In this document: in pieces, positions 8,711 to 17,514 of the stretch
Layout: each line of letters starts with the position of its first letter
How positions within the stretch are numbered: position 1 is the stretch's first letter
From: Paraburkholderia sp. LEh10
GTDB taxonomy: Bacteria > Pseudomonadota > Gammaproteobacteria > Burkholderiales > Burkholderiaceae
Assembly (NCBI RefSeq): GCF_017814945.1
Contig: NZ_JAGIPX010000002.1
Location: forward strand, 62,001 to 126,000
Reading direction: 5' to 3'
Length of the DNA stretch: 64,000 nucleotides
Notes under the pieces: generated by a model
Seen by the model: only the letters and a program-made list of their open reading frames with translations
Database searches by the model: none
Told to the model about the DNA's origin: nothing
Translations under genes and position numbers: made by a program

Positions 8711-9606
8711 ACGTACATCTCCTCCGGTGCCGGTTCAAAAACGCGGGCATGCTTGATGTCGGGCAGATGCGCGAGCGAGCGGAACTCGGACGCGATCGCG
8801 ACGAAATCGTCCGTCTCGGCCACCACGGCAGGCTTGCAGGCGAACGGATCGCGGATCAACGCGAGCTTGTCGGGCGTGCCCATCAGGAACGTGTAGAAGC
8901 CGTCGAGCTGCTCGAAGCCTTTTTGCAGCGCGGATTCGAGGTCGTCGCCTTCGCGCAGCCGGTATTCGAGGAAACGGCATGCGGCTTCCGTGTCGTTGTC
9001 GGTGTCGAAGCGGATGCCGTGCGGTTCGAGCATGCGCCGCACGCCATTCGGATTCGACAGCGAGCCGTTGTGCACGAGGCAGAAGTCTTCGCCCGCCGTG
9101 AACGGATGCGCGCGATCGGGCGTCACGGCGGATTCCGTCGCCATCCGCGTATGGCCGACCAGATGCGTGCCCGTCAGCCCGCTGAACGCGTAACGGTCCG
9201 CGACCTGGCCGGGCGTGCCCGTGTCCTTGTACAGATCGATCATGCGGCCCGTCGACAGCACATGCAGCCCCGGATGCGTTTCCCGGATCCAGTGCTTGAC
9301 CGTCTCGGGATCGATGGCGACGCTCAGCACGGCGTGATTGTCCTTCGCGTGCACGGATGCTTTCGCGCCGAGATGCTCGTTCAGTTCATGCACGAGTCCC
9401 TGCCAGTTGAAATCCGCGCCCTCTTCCGTCAGGCCCGAGTAGAGGCTGATCTTGCGCACGCCGTTCGCGACGGGCTCCGTGAACACTGCAAGTCCCGCTG
9501 AATCCGGGCCGCGCTCAGTCATGCCCAACAGCATGGGCACCATCAATTCGCCGAGCCGCTCGCGCAACTCAGGCTTCTTGACGAGTAGTCCGACAATTCC
9601 ACACAT
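8698..9606 (-). CDS. mgsA: N-methylglutamate synthase subunit A (class II glutamine amidotransferase)
   Basis: The product (302 aa) is a class II (Ntn-type) glutamine amidotransferase, also annotated as GlxB. The mature protein would start at the nucleophile Cys2 (MCGIVGLL). The family segments GHTRMATES and FCLVHNGSLSN are visible. By family knowledge it is the amidotransferase subunit of MgsABC and would act on gamma-glutamylmethylamide in place of glutamine. The ATG at 9606 has an excellent Shine-Dalgarno sequence (GAGGAGA, five bases upstream). It is preceded by gmaS, 51 bp away, the enzyme that would make its substrate. Confidence 0.88.
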   Translation of the reverse strand: MCGIVGLLVKKPELRERLGELMVPMLLGMTERGPDSAGLAVFTEPVANGVRKISLYSGLTEEGADFNWQGLVHELNEHLGAKASVHAKDNHAVLSVAIDPETVKHWIRETHPGLHVLSTGRMIDLYKDTGTPGQVADRYAFSGLTGTHLVGHTRMATESAVTPDRAHPFTAGEDFCLVHNGSLSNPNGVRRMLEPHGIRFDTDNDTEAACRFLEYRLREGDDLESALQKGFEQLDGFYTFLMGTPDKLALIRDPFACKPAVVAETDDFVAIASEFRSLAHLPDIKHARVFEPAPEEMYVWKV

Positions 9607-9657
9607 CGTTATCTCCTCGCGCTCAATTCAAGCGAAAAAGCTGTTCATGGTTCTCGA

Positions 9658-10986
9658 TCAGAAAAATTCGAGGTAGGTCTTCTGTTCCCAGTCCGACACA
9701 TGGCGCATGTACTCGATCCACTCCATGTGCTTCAGACGGAGAAACTCGGCGCCCGCCGGGCCCAGCGCCTCGAGCATCACTTCATCGCGCTCCAGCGCGT
9801 GCAACGCGGCCTGGAGGTTTTGCGGCAGGATGCTGATGCCGTTTTCCTTGAGGTCCTGCGAGGACATCTCATAGAGGTTGGCGTTGCACGGCTTGCCGGG
9901 TTCGAGGCGGTTCTCGACGCCGTCGAGCCCCGCCGCGATCACGGCGGCCGTCGCGAGGTAGGCGTTGCAGGCTGCGTCCGGCAGGCGCAGCTCGATCCGC
10001 CCGCCAGGAATGCGCACCATCGACGAGCGATTGTTGTCGCCATAGCTCACATAGGCGGGCGCCCATGTCGCGCCCGTCAGCGAACGCCCGACGACGAGGC
10101 GCTTGTACGAATTCACCGTCGGCGCGCAGATCGCCGTGAGCGCCGCGGCGTGCTTGAGAATGCCCGCCGTCCAGTGGTACGCGAGCTTCGACAGGCCGAG
10201 GCCGTTCTCGTCGTGATCGTCGGCGAACAGGTTCTTCTTGCCATCGGAAATCGACATGTGCATGTGCATGCCGTTGCCGGGACGGTTCGCGAAGGGCTTC
10301 GGCATGAACGAGCAGATGAGGCCCAGCTCGTTGGCGATCTCCGCGGCCGCCATCTTGAAGAAGACATAGTGATCGCAGGACTTCAGGCAATCGGTGTACG
10401 TGTAGTTGATCTCGAACTGGCCGTTCGCGTCTTCGTGGTCGATCTGATAGACGTCGATGCCCGCCTTGATCAGCGCATCCGTCAGCCGCTCCAGGAACTC
10501 GCGCGAACGCGACAGCCCCTTGTAGTCGTAGCACGGCTTGGGCAGCGCATCCGTGTGGTCGCACGGCACGATCGCGCCGTCGGGCCCTTTGCGCAGCAGC
10601 GAGAACTCCGGCTCGAGACCTGTGTTCAGAATCCAGCCGCGCTCTTCGAGACGGCGCACCTGCTTCTTCAGCGTCACGCGGCTTTCGAACGGCCACGGCT
10701 CGCGCTTCACATGCCCGTCGCAGACGATGCGCGCGTAGCCTGGCTGCCACGGCACCAGCTGCAGCGTGTTGATGTCGCCGACGGCCATGAAGTCGGGCCC
10801 CTGCGGATCGATACCGAGCCCCCACACGGCGAAGCCCGCGAAGCCGGCCCCCGCCGTGAGAATGCTGTCGAGGTGCGCGGCAGGCACGGACTTCGTCTTC
10901 GCGACTCCGTGAATGTCGACGAACTGCGCGAGGATGTATTTCACCTCGTTTGCTGCAAGAAACTTCCGGGCGTCTTCGGGGGTCAT
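9658..10986 (-). CDS. gmaS: gamma-glutamylmethylamide synthetase (glutamine synthetase family)
   Basis: The product (442 aa) is a glutamine-synthetase family protein, often annotated 'type III glutamate-ammonia ligase' or GlnT. Metal-binding Glu residues appear in GLEPEF (E125) and in the [13 protein letters not shown] segment (E185, E192); the [11 protein letters not shown] motif lies at 238-248, and [13 protein letters not shown] near the C-terminal third. I call it GmaS (methylamine + glutamate + ATP to gamma-glutamylmethylamide) from its place between mgdABCD and mgsABC. The sequence alone does not exclude a glutamine synthetase. The ATG at 10986 has GAGGA about eight bases upstream. The adenylylation loop region of GlnA was not recognised. 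Confidence 0.82.
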   Translation of the reverse strand: MTPEDARKFLAANEVKYILAQFVDIHGVAKTKSVPAAHLDSILTAGAGFAGFAVWGLGIDPQGPDFMAVGDINTLQLVPWQPGYARIVCDGHVKREPWPFESRVTLKKQVRRLEERGWILNTGLEPEFSLLRKGPDGAIVPCDHTDALPKPCYDYKGLSRSREFLERLTDALIKAGIDVYQIDHEDANGQFEINYTYTDCLKSCDHYVFFKMAAAEIANELGLICSFMPKPFANRPGNGMHMHMSISDGKKNLFADDHDENGLGLSKLAYHWTAGILKHAAALTAICAPTVNSYKRLVVGRSLTGATWAPAYVSYGDNNRSSMVRIPGGRIELRLPDAACNAYLATAAVIAAGLDGVENRLEPGKPCNANLYEMSSQDLKENGISILPQNLQAALHALERDEVMLEALGPAGAEFLRLKHMEWIEYMRHVSDWEQKTYLEFF

Positions 10987-11063
10987 GTAAATGTCCTCAA
11001 ACGTGATAAGTCCTGGGTTTCGGAGAACGCCGGCCCGCCTTCGCGCCCGCGTCGACTACTTGT

Positions 11064-11738
11064 CTACCGGGATGCCGGCGGGTCGATATCCGTGATCGCG
11101 GCGACACCTACCGGGCCGCCGCCCAGTTCGGCAGCGATGCCCGCAAGGGTTTCCCACAGATACAAACCGTACGTGCCATCGGCCCATACGCGGTAGTAAG
11201 GCCTGCCTGCCCGGGCGCCTGGCATGACGGTGACGGCGACACCCGCCATCGAAATCAGCACGACTGGCCGGGCCGCCAGGTCGAGCGCGCCAAAATTGAC
11301 ATTGCAGGTTTGCAGCAGCAGCTCGTGCACGGCTTCGCCGCACAGCACGAGCGCGACGTCCTGATGCAACACGGGATACACATGCACGGGCGGTTCGAGA
11401 TGCGCCATCCGTGCCGAGCTGCCTTGCGTGAGACCGTCTTCGATCAGGTACTCGGAGACGCCCAGTCTCAATACGATTCCGCCGCCGGCAAGGGGCGCCC
11501 AGCTATTGGGCTGCGGCGGCACGGGAAGGTCCTGCGCCTGCAGCCATGCGGCGACGCCCTTGCCCTTGAAGCCGGTGCGGGCGAGATACGACACATCGGC
11601 GATGCCGAGCGTCGCAGCGCGCGTGCCGTCGGCGGCATCGACGCGATCCTCGACGCGCATGTTGTCCCGCACGCTCCATTGCAGGCTGGCCGTCTTCCAT
11701 GCGTCGTGCACCGGGCTCATTCGAAGTGGCGCGTTCAT
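11064..11738 (-). CDS. mgdD: N-methylglutamate dehydrogenase subunit D (sarcosine oxidase gamma-like)
   Basis: The product (224 aa) is a sarcosine-oxidase gamma-subunit (SoxG/GcvT-like) protein, recognised by its fold-related segments (LGIADVSYLARTGFKGKG near residue 45; YYRVWADGTYGLYLWETL near the C-terminus) and by its place last in a mgdABCD set. The ATG at 11738 overlaps the mgdC stop as ATGA, so the two are translationally coupled. By family knowledge it belongs to the heterotetrameric enzyme that oxidises N-methylglutamate to glutamate and a THF-bound C1 unit. Confidence 0.85.
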   Translation of the reverse strand: MNAPLRMSPVHDAWKTASLQWSVRDNMRVEDRVDAADGTRAATLGIADVSYLARTGFKGKGVAAWLQAQDLPVPPQPNSWAPLAGGGIVLRLGVSEYLIEDGLTQGSSARMAHLEPPVHVYPVLHQDVALVLCGEAVHELLLQTCNVNFGALDLAARPVVLISMAGVAVTVMPGARAGRPYYRVWADGTYGLYLWETLAGIAAELGGGPVGVAAITDIDPPASR

Positions 11739-14701
11739 GCTGTCTCCTTCCTCGGCGCAGCCGGCTTTGTCGTTACGGCGTCTTTCTGACGCTCGCTCTC
11801 AGGGTCATAGAACGGTGTCGGCACAACGGTCGCGCGCACCATCCGGCCATCGCTCAAACGGAAACTGATGGGCGTGCCGGGCTTGGCCTGGTCCCGCCGT
11901 ACGAACGCAAGACCGATCGTCTTTTGCAGCGTCGCGCTCCACGCGACGCTCGTCACGCGTCCCGCGATCTCGCCGCCTTCGATCACGAGATGGCACTCGC
12001 GCAGGCCCGTATCGCGCGCGCCCGCATCGAGCGCGAAGCCGACGAGACACTGTTTTGCAGGCAGCCGGTCGATGATCTGCAGGCTGCGCTTGCCGACGAA
12101 GAACGGCTTGTCCATCTTCACGGCCCATTCCATGCCGGCGTCGCGCGGAGTCGTCAGACCGTCCGTGTCCTGGCTCACGATCACGTGTCCTTTTTCGAGC
12201 CGCAGCAGACGCTGCGCTTCGACGCCGAACGCACGGATGCCGTGTTCCTTGCCCGCTTCCTGCAATGCGCGCCAGAGCGCCGCGCCGTACTCGGCGGGAA
12301 TGTGGATCTCGTAGCCCCATTCGCCGACGAAGCCCACGCGCATCAGGCGCGCCGCCACACGGTTCAGGCCGAGGGCGACACCCGTCACGCGCACGCCGAG
12401 ATACGGAAAGGCCGTCGACGACAGATCGAGATCGACCAGCTTGCCGAGCACGGCTCGCGACGCCGGACCCGCGAGGTTCACCGCCGCGAATGCGCCCGTC
12501 ACGTTGACGATGCCGCAATCGAGCTGCCAGATCGTATTGAGGCGCGACAGCTCGCGATAGATGGTGGCCGCGCCCGAAGTCGTGGTCGTGAAGTAGAAAT
12601 GGTCGTCGGCGAGGCGCGCGATCACGCCGTCGTCGATCACGACCCCGGATTCGTCGCACATCACCGCATAGCGGGTCATGCCGGGCTTCAGTCCCGCGTA
12701 CTTCGACACGTACACGCGTTCGAGGAACTCGGCGGCCTGCGGCCCGCGCACTTCGATCTTGCCGAGCGTGCCGACATCGATGATGCCCACGCCGTTGCGC
12801 ACGGCGAGCGCCTCTTCCTCGATGCACGTCGCGCGGTCCTTGCCGGCGAGCGCGTAGTACTCCGGCCGCTGCCAGACGCCGGCTGCCATCCATACGGCGT
12901 TGAGCAACTGGTGCTGCGCATAAAGGGGCGTGCGCCGCTCCGGATTGAAGCCCCGCCCGGCGAGATGCGACATCGGCACGGGATGGAAGAACGGCCGTGC
13001 CGTCGTCGTGCCGACTTCCTGTGGCTCCTTGCCTGTGAGCCGCGCGAGGATGCGCAAGCCGTTCATGTTCGAATGCTTGCCCTGGCTCGGCCCCATGCCG
13101 TTGGTGGAGAAGCGCTTCAACAGTTCGATGTTGTCGAAGCCCTCCTGCACGGCGTTTTCGAAGTCCTTCAATTGCAGGTCTTCGTCGAAATCGACGAAGT
13201 TCTTGCCGGATGTATGACCCACGATCGGCCACGGATGCGACGGCGACTCGCCTTCCACGAGACGCGGCTGCATCGCGGCACTCGCCTTGACGTCGCCGAA
13301 ACCGCAATGCGCCGCCGCCTGCGTGCCCGCGCGCGTGCCGTCGCGCAGCTTGCTGGCGAACGTGTACACGCCGTTCACGCGTCCGCATGCGAAGACACCG
13401 GGCGGCAGTTGCTCAGGCACGAACTGCTCGACGGCGTGATCGAAGTGCATCTTCGTGCCGGCCTGGTACAGCAGATTCGCAGCGGGCGACCAGCCGACGC
13501 TCATCAGCAGCGTGTCGCATTCGATCAGACGCGTGGTCGCCGTCGAGTAGCGCAAGCCCCTTTCCGTCGAGAACGCGCCGACGCGCACGCCCGTCAGCCG
13601 TCCGCCTGAATTGTCGGCAACGGCTTCGACGACGCAGCTCGACATCAGCACGTCGACGCCCTTCGCCCTCAGCTCGCGTTCGAGGTCCTCGCTGGCATGC
13701 GATGCGCGCAGGTCCACCACGGCAACCACTTCGATGCCCCGCGCGAACATGTCCAGCGCCGCGCGGTAGCCGTCGGCGTTCGCCGCCAGCACGACGGCCC
13801 GCTTGCCGGGCGCGACGGCATAACGATAGGCGAGCCGCTGCGCCGCCGAAGCGAGCATCACGCCGGGCACGTCGTTGTTGCGGAACACGGCGGGCTGCTC
13901 GAACGCGCCGCTCGCGACGATCACCGCCTTCGCGCGCATCTTCGTGATACGCGTCCCATCCACGAGCGGCACCCAGAGGTCCGCGTAGTACGCTGCCGCG
14001 AGCGTGCCCGTCATCACGCGAATGCGCGGATGCCCGAGCACGGACGTCTCCAGCGCGCGAATCGTGTCGAAGCGCCGCTCGTCGCCGCCAAGCTGATAAC
14101 CGCCGCTGCCGCCGATGCGTGCGTTCTCGTCGACGATGACGACATCCGCGCCCTCCTCCGCCGCCGCCAGCGCCGCCGACAAACCCGATGGCCCGGCGCC
14201 GATCACCAGCACGTCGCAGAAGCCATAGCGCTTCGGCGTGCGCACATGCGGCGCATTGAAGTCGACGGTGCCGAGGCCCGTCATCGCGCGGAACATGCGT
14301 TCCCAGCGCGGGAACCAGCGCTTGCTATAGAAGGCCTTGTAGTAGAAGCCGACGGGCAGGAACGCGGCGAGCTTGCCGACGATCCGCGCGCGATCCCCTT
14401 CCACGCCGCCGAACGTGTTGACGGAATGCCAGTTGCCGCCCGGCGTCAGCGCCGTCACATCGGCGCGCACGTTGAGCCGCGCGCCGTCCTGGACCATCAC
14501 GTTGACATCGTGGTTGGCGAGCGAGAGCACGCCGCGCGGACGGTGATACTTGAAGCTGCGGCCAAGCACGCGCACGCCCGCAGCCCACAGTGCGCTCGTG
14601 ATCGTGTCGCCGGCGACGCCGCTGTATTGCTTGCCTTCGTACGAGAAATCGACGCGCGTATTGCGCTCGATCCATTCGCCGCGGTGAGGAGTCAGACGCA
14701 T
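11735..14701 (-). CDS. mgdC: N-methylglutamate dehydrogenase subunit C (sarcosine oxidase alpha-like)
   Basis: The product (988 aa) has three parts: an N-terminal 2Fe-2S-ferredoxin-like domain (about 15-100, FSYEGKQYSGVAGDTITSAL), a FAD/NAD-binding domain (from about 165, VIGAGPSGLSAALAAAEEGADV), and a C-terminal aminomethyltransferase (GcvT-like) domain (from about 600 to the end). The last domain would pass the methyl-derived formaldehyde to tetrahydrofolate. The length fits the SoxA family. The start ATG at 14701 directly abuts the mgdB stop (ends at 14702). The order mgdA-B-C-D and the neighbouring gmaS/mgsABC favour N-methylglutamate over sarcosine as substrate, but both remain possible. 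Confidence 0.87.
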   Translation of the reverse strand: MRLTPHRGEWIERNTRVDFSYEGKQYSGVAGDTITSALWAAGVRVLGRSFKYHRPRGVLSLANHDVNVMVQDGARLNVRADVTALTPGGNWHSVNTFGGVEGDRARIVGKLAAFLPVGFYYKAFYSKRWFPRWERMFRAMTGLGTVDFNAPHVRTPKRYGFCDVLVIGAGPSGLSAALAAAEEGADVVIVDENARIGGSGGYQLGGDERRFDTIRALETSVLGHPRIRVMTGTLAAAYYADLWVPLVDGTRITKMRAKAVIVASGAFEQPAVFRNNDVPGVMLASAAQRLAYRYAVAPGKRAVVLAANADGYRAALDMFARGIEVVAVVDLRASHASEDLERELRAKGVDVLMSSCVVEAVADNSGGRLTGVRVGAFSTERGLRYSTATTRLIECDTLLMSVGWSPAANLLYQAGTKMHFDHAVEQFVPEQLPPGVFACGRVNGVYTFASKLRDGTRAGTQAAAHCGFGDVKASAAMQPRLVEGESPSHPWPIVGHTSGKNFVDFDEDLQLKDFENAVQEGFDNIELLKRFSTNGMGPSQGKHSNMNGLRILARLTGKEPQEVGTTTARPFFHPVPMSHLAGRGFNPERRTPLYAQHQLLNAVWMAAGVWQRPEYYALAGKDRATCIEEEALAVRNGVGIIDVGTLGKIEVRGPQAAEFLERVYVSKYAGLKPGMTRYAVMCDESGVVIDDGVIARLADDHFYFTTTTSGAATIYRELSRLNTIWQLDCGIVNVTGAFAAVNLAGPASRAVLGKLVDLDLSSTAFPYLGVRVTGVALGLNRVAARLMRVGFVGEWGYEIHIPAEYGAALWRALQEAGKEHGIRAFGVEAQRLLRLEKGHVIVSQDTDGLTTPRDAGMEWAVKMDKPFFVGKRSLQIIDRLPAKQCLVGFALDAGARDTGLRECHLVIEGGEIAGRVTSVAWSATLQKTIGLAFVRRDQAKPGTPISFRLSDGRMVRATVVPTPFYDPESERQKDAVTTKPAAPRKETA

Positions 14702-14959
14702 TCAGGCCTCCTCGCCGGCAAGCCACGTGCGCAGCACGAGATCTTTTGCGGTGTCACGCTCGGCAATGAACCACGTATTGCTCGGCGTGTGGCACCACCA
14801 TTCCTGCTTCACGCCCGGCGCGCCGTTGCGGCAGAACACATAGTCGGCCCATTGCGCGTCGCTCGCCGTCGCCGGGTCGGGTATCGGGCGAATCTCGCCC
14901 CAGTATGCGAACTCCGACACCGGGCGCGCGCCATTCACCGGACAGGTCATGATCTTCAT
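14702..14959 (-). CDS. mgdB: N-methylglutamate dehydrogenase subunit B (sarcosine oxidase delta-like)
   Basis: The product (85 aa) is a SoxD-type subunit. It begins MKIMTCPVNGARPVSEF and has the conserved WADYVF and EWWCHTPSNTWF segments. The SoxD zinc motif normally has CPxCG; here the second Cys is Asn (CPVNG), so the usual zinc site looks incomplete. The ATG at 14959 is chosen because GGAG lies seven bases upstream; an ATG at 14965 is too close to that site. It sits 14 bp after mgdA and directly abuts mgdC. It is easily missed because a longer shadow frame covers it. Confidence 0.85.
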   Translation of the reverse strand: MKIMTCPVNGARPVSEFAYWGEIRPIPDPATASDAQWADYVFCRNGAPGVKQEWWCHTPSNTWFIAERDTAKDLVLRTWLAGEEA

Positions 14960-14973
14960 CGTCATTCTCCAGG

Positions 14974-16215
14974 TCAGTGGCCAACGGATGCCGCGCCCTT
15001 CTCGCCCGTCAGCGAGAAGCGGCGGAAGCGGTCGAGCGAGAAGCCCTCGATCAGCGGATGGGTGGCGTCGTTGGCAACCGTGTGGGACATCGTCTTGCCG
15101 CACACGGGCGTGGCCTTGAAGCCCCAGGTGCCCCAACCCGCGTCCAGATAGAAACCTTCGACGGGTGTCTTGCCCATGATCGGCGCGAAGTCGGGCGTCA
15201 TGTCGGCCATCCCGGCCCATTGACGCATCACCTTCGCTTGCGACAGAAACGGGAACATCTCGAGCATGTGCGCGGTGAGCCCTTCGACGAAATCGAGCGT
15301 CGAGCGGGTCGAGTGCAGTTCGTAAGGATCGAGCGAAGCGCCCATCACGAGTTCGCCCCGCGCGGACTGGCTGATATAGACGTGCAGGCTGCCCGACACG
15401 AGGATGGGATCGAGCCAGGGCTTGAGCGGCTCGCTCACCATCGCCTGAAGCGGATGGATGAAGATGGGCGTGCGAATGCCGACCATGTCCGTCACGCGGG
15501 GCGTCGAGCCCGCCACCGCGCACAGCACCTTGTTGGTCGAGATATAGCCGCGCGAGGTCTTCACGCCCTTGACCTTGCCGCCGACCACATCGATGCCGAG
15601 CACTTCCGTCTGCTGATGGATCTCGACGCCGCGCTGGTCCGCGCCGCGCCCGTAACCCCACGCGACGGCATCGTGCCGCGCGACGGCGCCCGGCGCGTGA
15701 TACAGCGCGCCCATGATGGGCGCGACGCCGCCGCACGAGATGTCGATCATCGGCGCCGCTTTCTTCACCTCGTTCGGACCGACGACCTCGGAGTCCACCC
15801 CGTAGTGCTTGTTGACCTCGGCGCGCCAGCGCATCGTGCGCATCGCCGAATCGGTGTGCGCGAGCGTGTAGTGGCCGCGCGTCGAATAGAACAGGTTGAG
15901 ATCGAAGTCCTGCGACAGGTCCTGCCACAGCTTCACCGACTCGTCATAGAACTGCACGCCTTCAGGCGTCAGATAGTTCGAGCGGATGATGGTGGTGTTA
16001 CGCCCGGTATTACCTCCTCCGATATACCCCTTCTCCAGCACGGCCACATTCGTGATGCCATGCTCCTTCGCGAGATAGTAGGCGGACGCGAGACCGTGAC
16101 CTCCCGCGCCGATGATCACAACGTCATATGAACGACGCAAAGTGTCGTGTCTCGTGAACATCCTCGGTTCCGGATGTTTCTTCGAGAGAGCGAAGCGGAC
16201 GAGACGCCATGGCAT
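14974..16215 (-). CDS. mgdA: N-methylglutamate dehydrogenase subunit A (sarcosine oxidase beta-like)
   Basis: The product (413 aa) is a SoxB-type FAD oxidoreductase of the DAO family. Near residue 30 it has YDVVIIGAGGHGLASAYYLAKEHG-like FAD binding (core IIGAGGHGLASAYY), then EKGYIGGGNTGRNTTI, and a C-terminal DAGWGTWGFKATP block. It is expected to carry the covalent flavin and oxidise the N-methyl group. The ATG at 16215 has an excellent ribosome binding site (AAGGAG, six bases upstream), preferred over the internal ATG at 16161. It lies about 70 bp downstream of purU and heads the mgdABCD set. Confidence 0.88.
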   Translation of the reverse strand: MPWRLVRFALSKKHPEPRMFTRHDTLRRSYDVVIIGAGGHGLASAYYLAKEHGITNVAVLEKGYIGGGNTGRNTTIIRSNYLTPEGVQFYDESVKLWQDLSQDFDLNLFYSTRGHYTLAHTDSAMRTMRWRAEVNKHYGVDSEVVGPNEVKKAAPMIDISCGGVAPIMGALYHAPGAVARHDAVAWGYGRGADQRGVEIHQQTEVLGIDVVGGKVKGVKTSRGYISTNKVLCAVAGSTPRVTDMVGIRTPIFIHPLQAMVSEPLKPWLDPILVSGSLHVYISQSARGELVMGASLDPYELHSTRSTLDFVEGLTAHMLEMFPFLSQAKVMRQWAGMADMTPDFAPIMGKTPVEGFYLDAGWGTWGFKATPVCGKTMSHTVANDATHPLIEGFSLDRFRRFSLTGEKGAASVGH

Positions 16216-16285
16216 AAAACGCTCCTTTGTGCCGCCCCGCTGGAGGCGGCTCTACGACCTGTACGATGGAAGACGGGCCGCGCTG

Positions 16286-17149
16286 CTAACGCAGCACGAT
16301 GGTCTTGTTGCCGTGGATCAGCACACGATCCTCGAGGTGATAACGCAAGCCTCGCGCCAATACGGCTTTCTCGATGTCCCGGCCAAGACGCACGAGGTCA
16401 TCGGGCCGGTCCGAGTGACGCACGCGTATCACGTCCTGTTCGATGATCGGCCCCTGGTCGAGCTCTTCCGTCACGTAGTGGCAGGTGGCGCCCGTCAGCT
16501 TGACGCCGCGCCCATAAGCCTGGTGATAGGGCTTCGCGCCGACGAAGCTCGGCAGGAACGAGTGGTGGATGTTGATGATTCGCCCCGGATACGCCGCGCA
16601 CAGCTTCGGGGACAGCACCTGCATGTAGCGCGCGAGCACCATCGTGTCGGCGCGCGCATCCTCGAACAGGCGCTGCACCTCGTCATAGGCTTGCGCCTTG
16701 TTGTCGGGCGTGACGGGCACGTGATGAAACGGAATGCCGTGCCATTCGACGAAGCTGCGCCACGTGTCGTGATTCGAGATCACGCAGGGAATCTCGATGT
16801 CCAGTTCGCCCGCCTTCCAGCGCGCGAGCAGATCGTAGAGACAGTGCTCCAGCTTCGACACGAGAATCACGACCCGCTTCTTGATCTGGTTGTCCGAGAC
16901 CTTCCAGTCCATCGCGAACTCTTTCGCGATGTGGGCAAAGCGCTCGCGAAACCCGCCGATGCCAAAGGGCAGCGAGTCCGCCGCGATCTCATGGCGCATA
17001 AAGAAGCGCTTCTCGATTTCGTCCGCGTGATGGGTGGCCTCGATGATCCACCCGCGATGCTCGGCAAGGAACGTGCTTACAGCAGACACGATCCCAATGC
17101 GATCGGGACAGGAAAGGGTAAGCGTGAAACGATGCGTAATGGAGGACAT
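16286..17149 (-). CDS. purU: formyltetrahydrofolate deformylase
   Basis: The product (287 aa) hydrolyses 10-formyl-THF to formate and THF. It has an N-terminal ACT domain (LTLSCPDRIGIVSAVSTFL) and a formyl-transferase fold with the catalytic His in INIHHSFLPSFVGA. The family start (a few residues before LTLSCPDR) fits the ATG at 17149; ATGs at 17179 and 17188 in the same frame are possible, and none has a strong Shine-Dalgarno sequence. It is the first gene of the minus-strand C1 operon. It probably recycles THF when methylene-THF from N-methylglutamate oxidation is in excess, giving formate for energy metabolism. Confidence 0.93.
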   Translation of the reverse strand: MSSITHRFTLTLSCPDRIGIVSAVSTFLAEHRGWIIEATHHADEIEKRFFMRHEIAADSLPFGIGGFRERFAHIAKEFAMDWKVSDNQIKKRVVILVSKLEHCLYDLLARWKAGELDIEIPCVISNHDTWRSFVEWHGIPFHHVPVTPDNKAQAYDEVQRLFEDARADTMVLARYMQVLSPKLCAAYPGRIINIHHSFLPSFVGAKPYHQAYGRGVKLTGATCHYVTEELDQGPIIEQDVIRVRHSDRPDDLVRLGRDIEKAVLARGLRYHLEDRVLIHGNKTIVLR

Positions 17150-17514
17150 GGTGTGTGCGTCGATTCGAAGAGGAATCATTGAGCACAACAGTAGTCAGTC
17201 GAAATTCGCATGTCAACGACAATCAACTTTTTTTCCTGTCAGGAAACACCCGTACTTCCTTGCTACCCACGCGGGAGTATTGCGACGCGCGTATCACCCG
17301 CGGGTTACGCGCACGCCCGCGCACGCCCACGCGTGCCCGGACCGCGGCAGCGTTCCGAACAGATGACAGCCGGAAAGAGACAATGGACGAGCGCCAGCCG
17401 TCCGTTCTTACGGGACGATGGCGAGGCGGTCGAAGGCGGGTTTAGGCGGCTGTAAAGGGCGCAGCCGGCGCGCGGAGGATGCACGGCCCGTCAGCCAGAC
17501 GGGGCGCGCATCGT
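17150..17514 (-). promoter_or_regulatory. promoter region of the purU-mgd-gmaS-mgs operon
   Basis: This 365-base stretch between the regulator gene and purU has no gene. It holds the palindrome at 17232-17246 and an A/T-rich patch beside it, and must contain the promoter of the C1 operon. No convincing -35/-10 pair was assigned. Confidence 0.6.
17232..17246. promoter_or_regulatory. putative operator, perfect palindrome upstream of purU
   Basis: TTTCCTG-T-CAGGAAA is a perfect inverted repeat with 7-bp arms, 83 bp upstream of the purU start. Its position beside a divergently placed XRE-cupin regulator gene suggests it is that protein's binding site. This is inference. Confidence 0.55.

Noticed and set aside
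6893-8896. Plus-strand frame of 667 codons opposite mgsC and mgsB
   Set aside because: Composition is typical of antisense frames in high-GC DNA, and the minus strand holds recognised genes.
11699-13609. Plus-strand frame of 636 codons opposite mgdC
   Set aside because: Arg/His-rich with no domain; it is the antisense of a clear sarcosine-oxidase-like gene.
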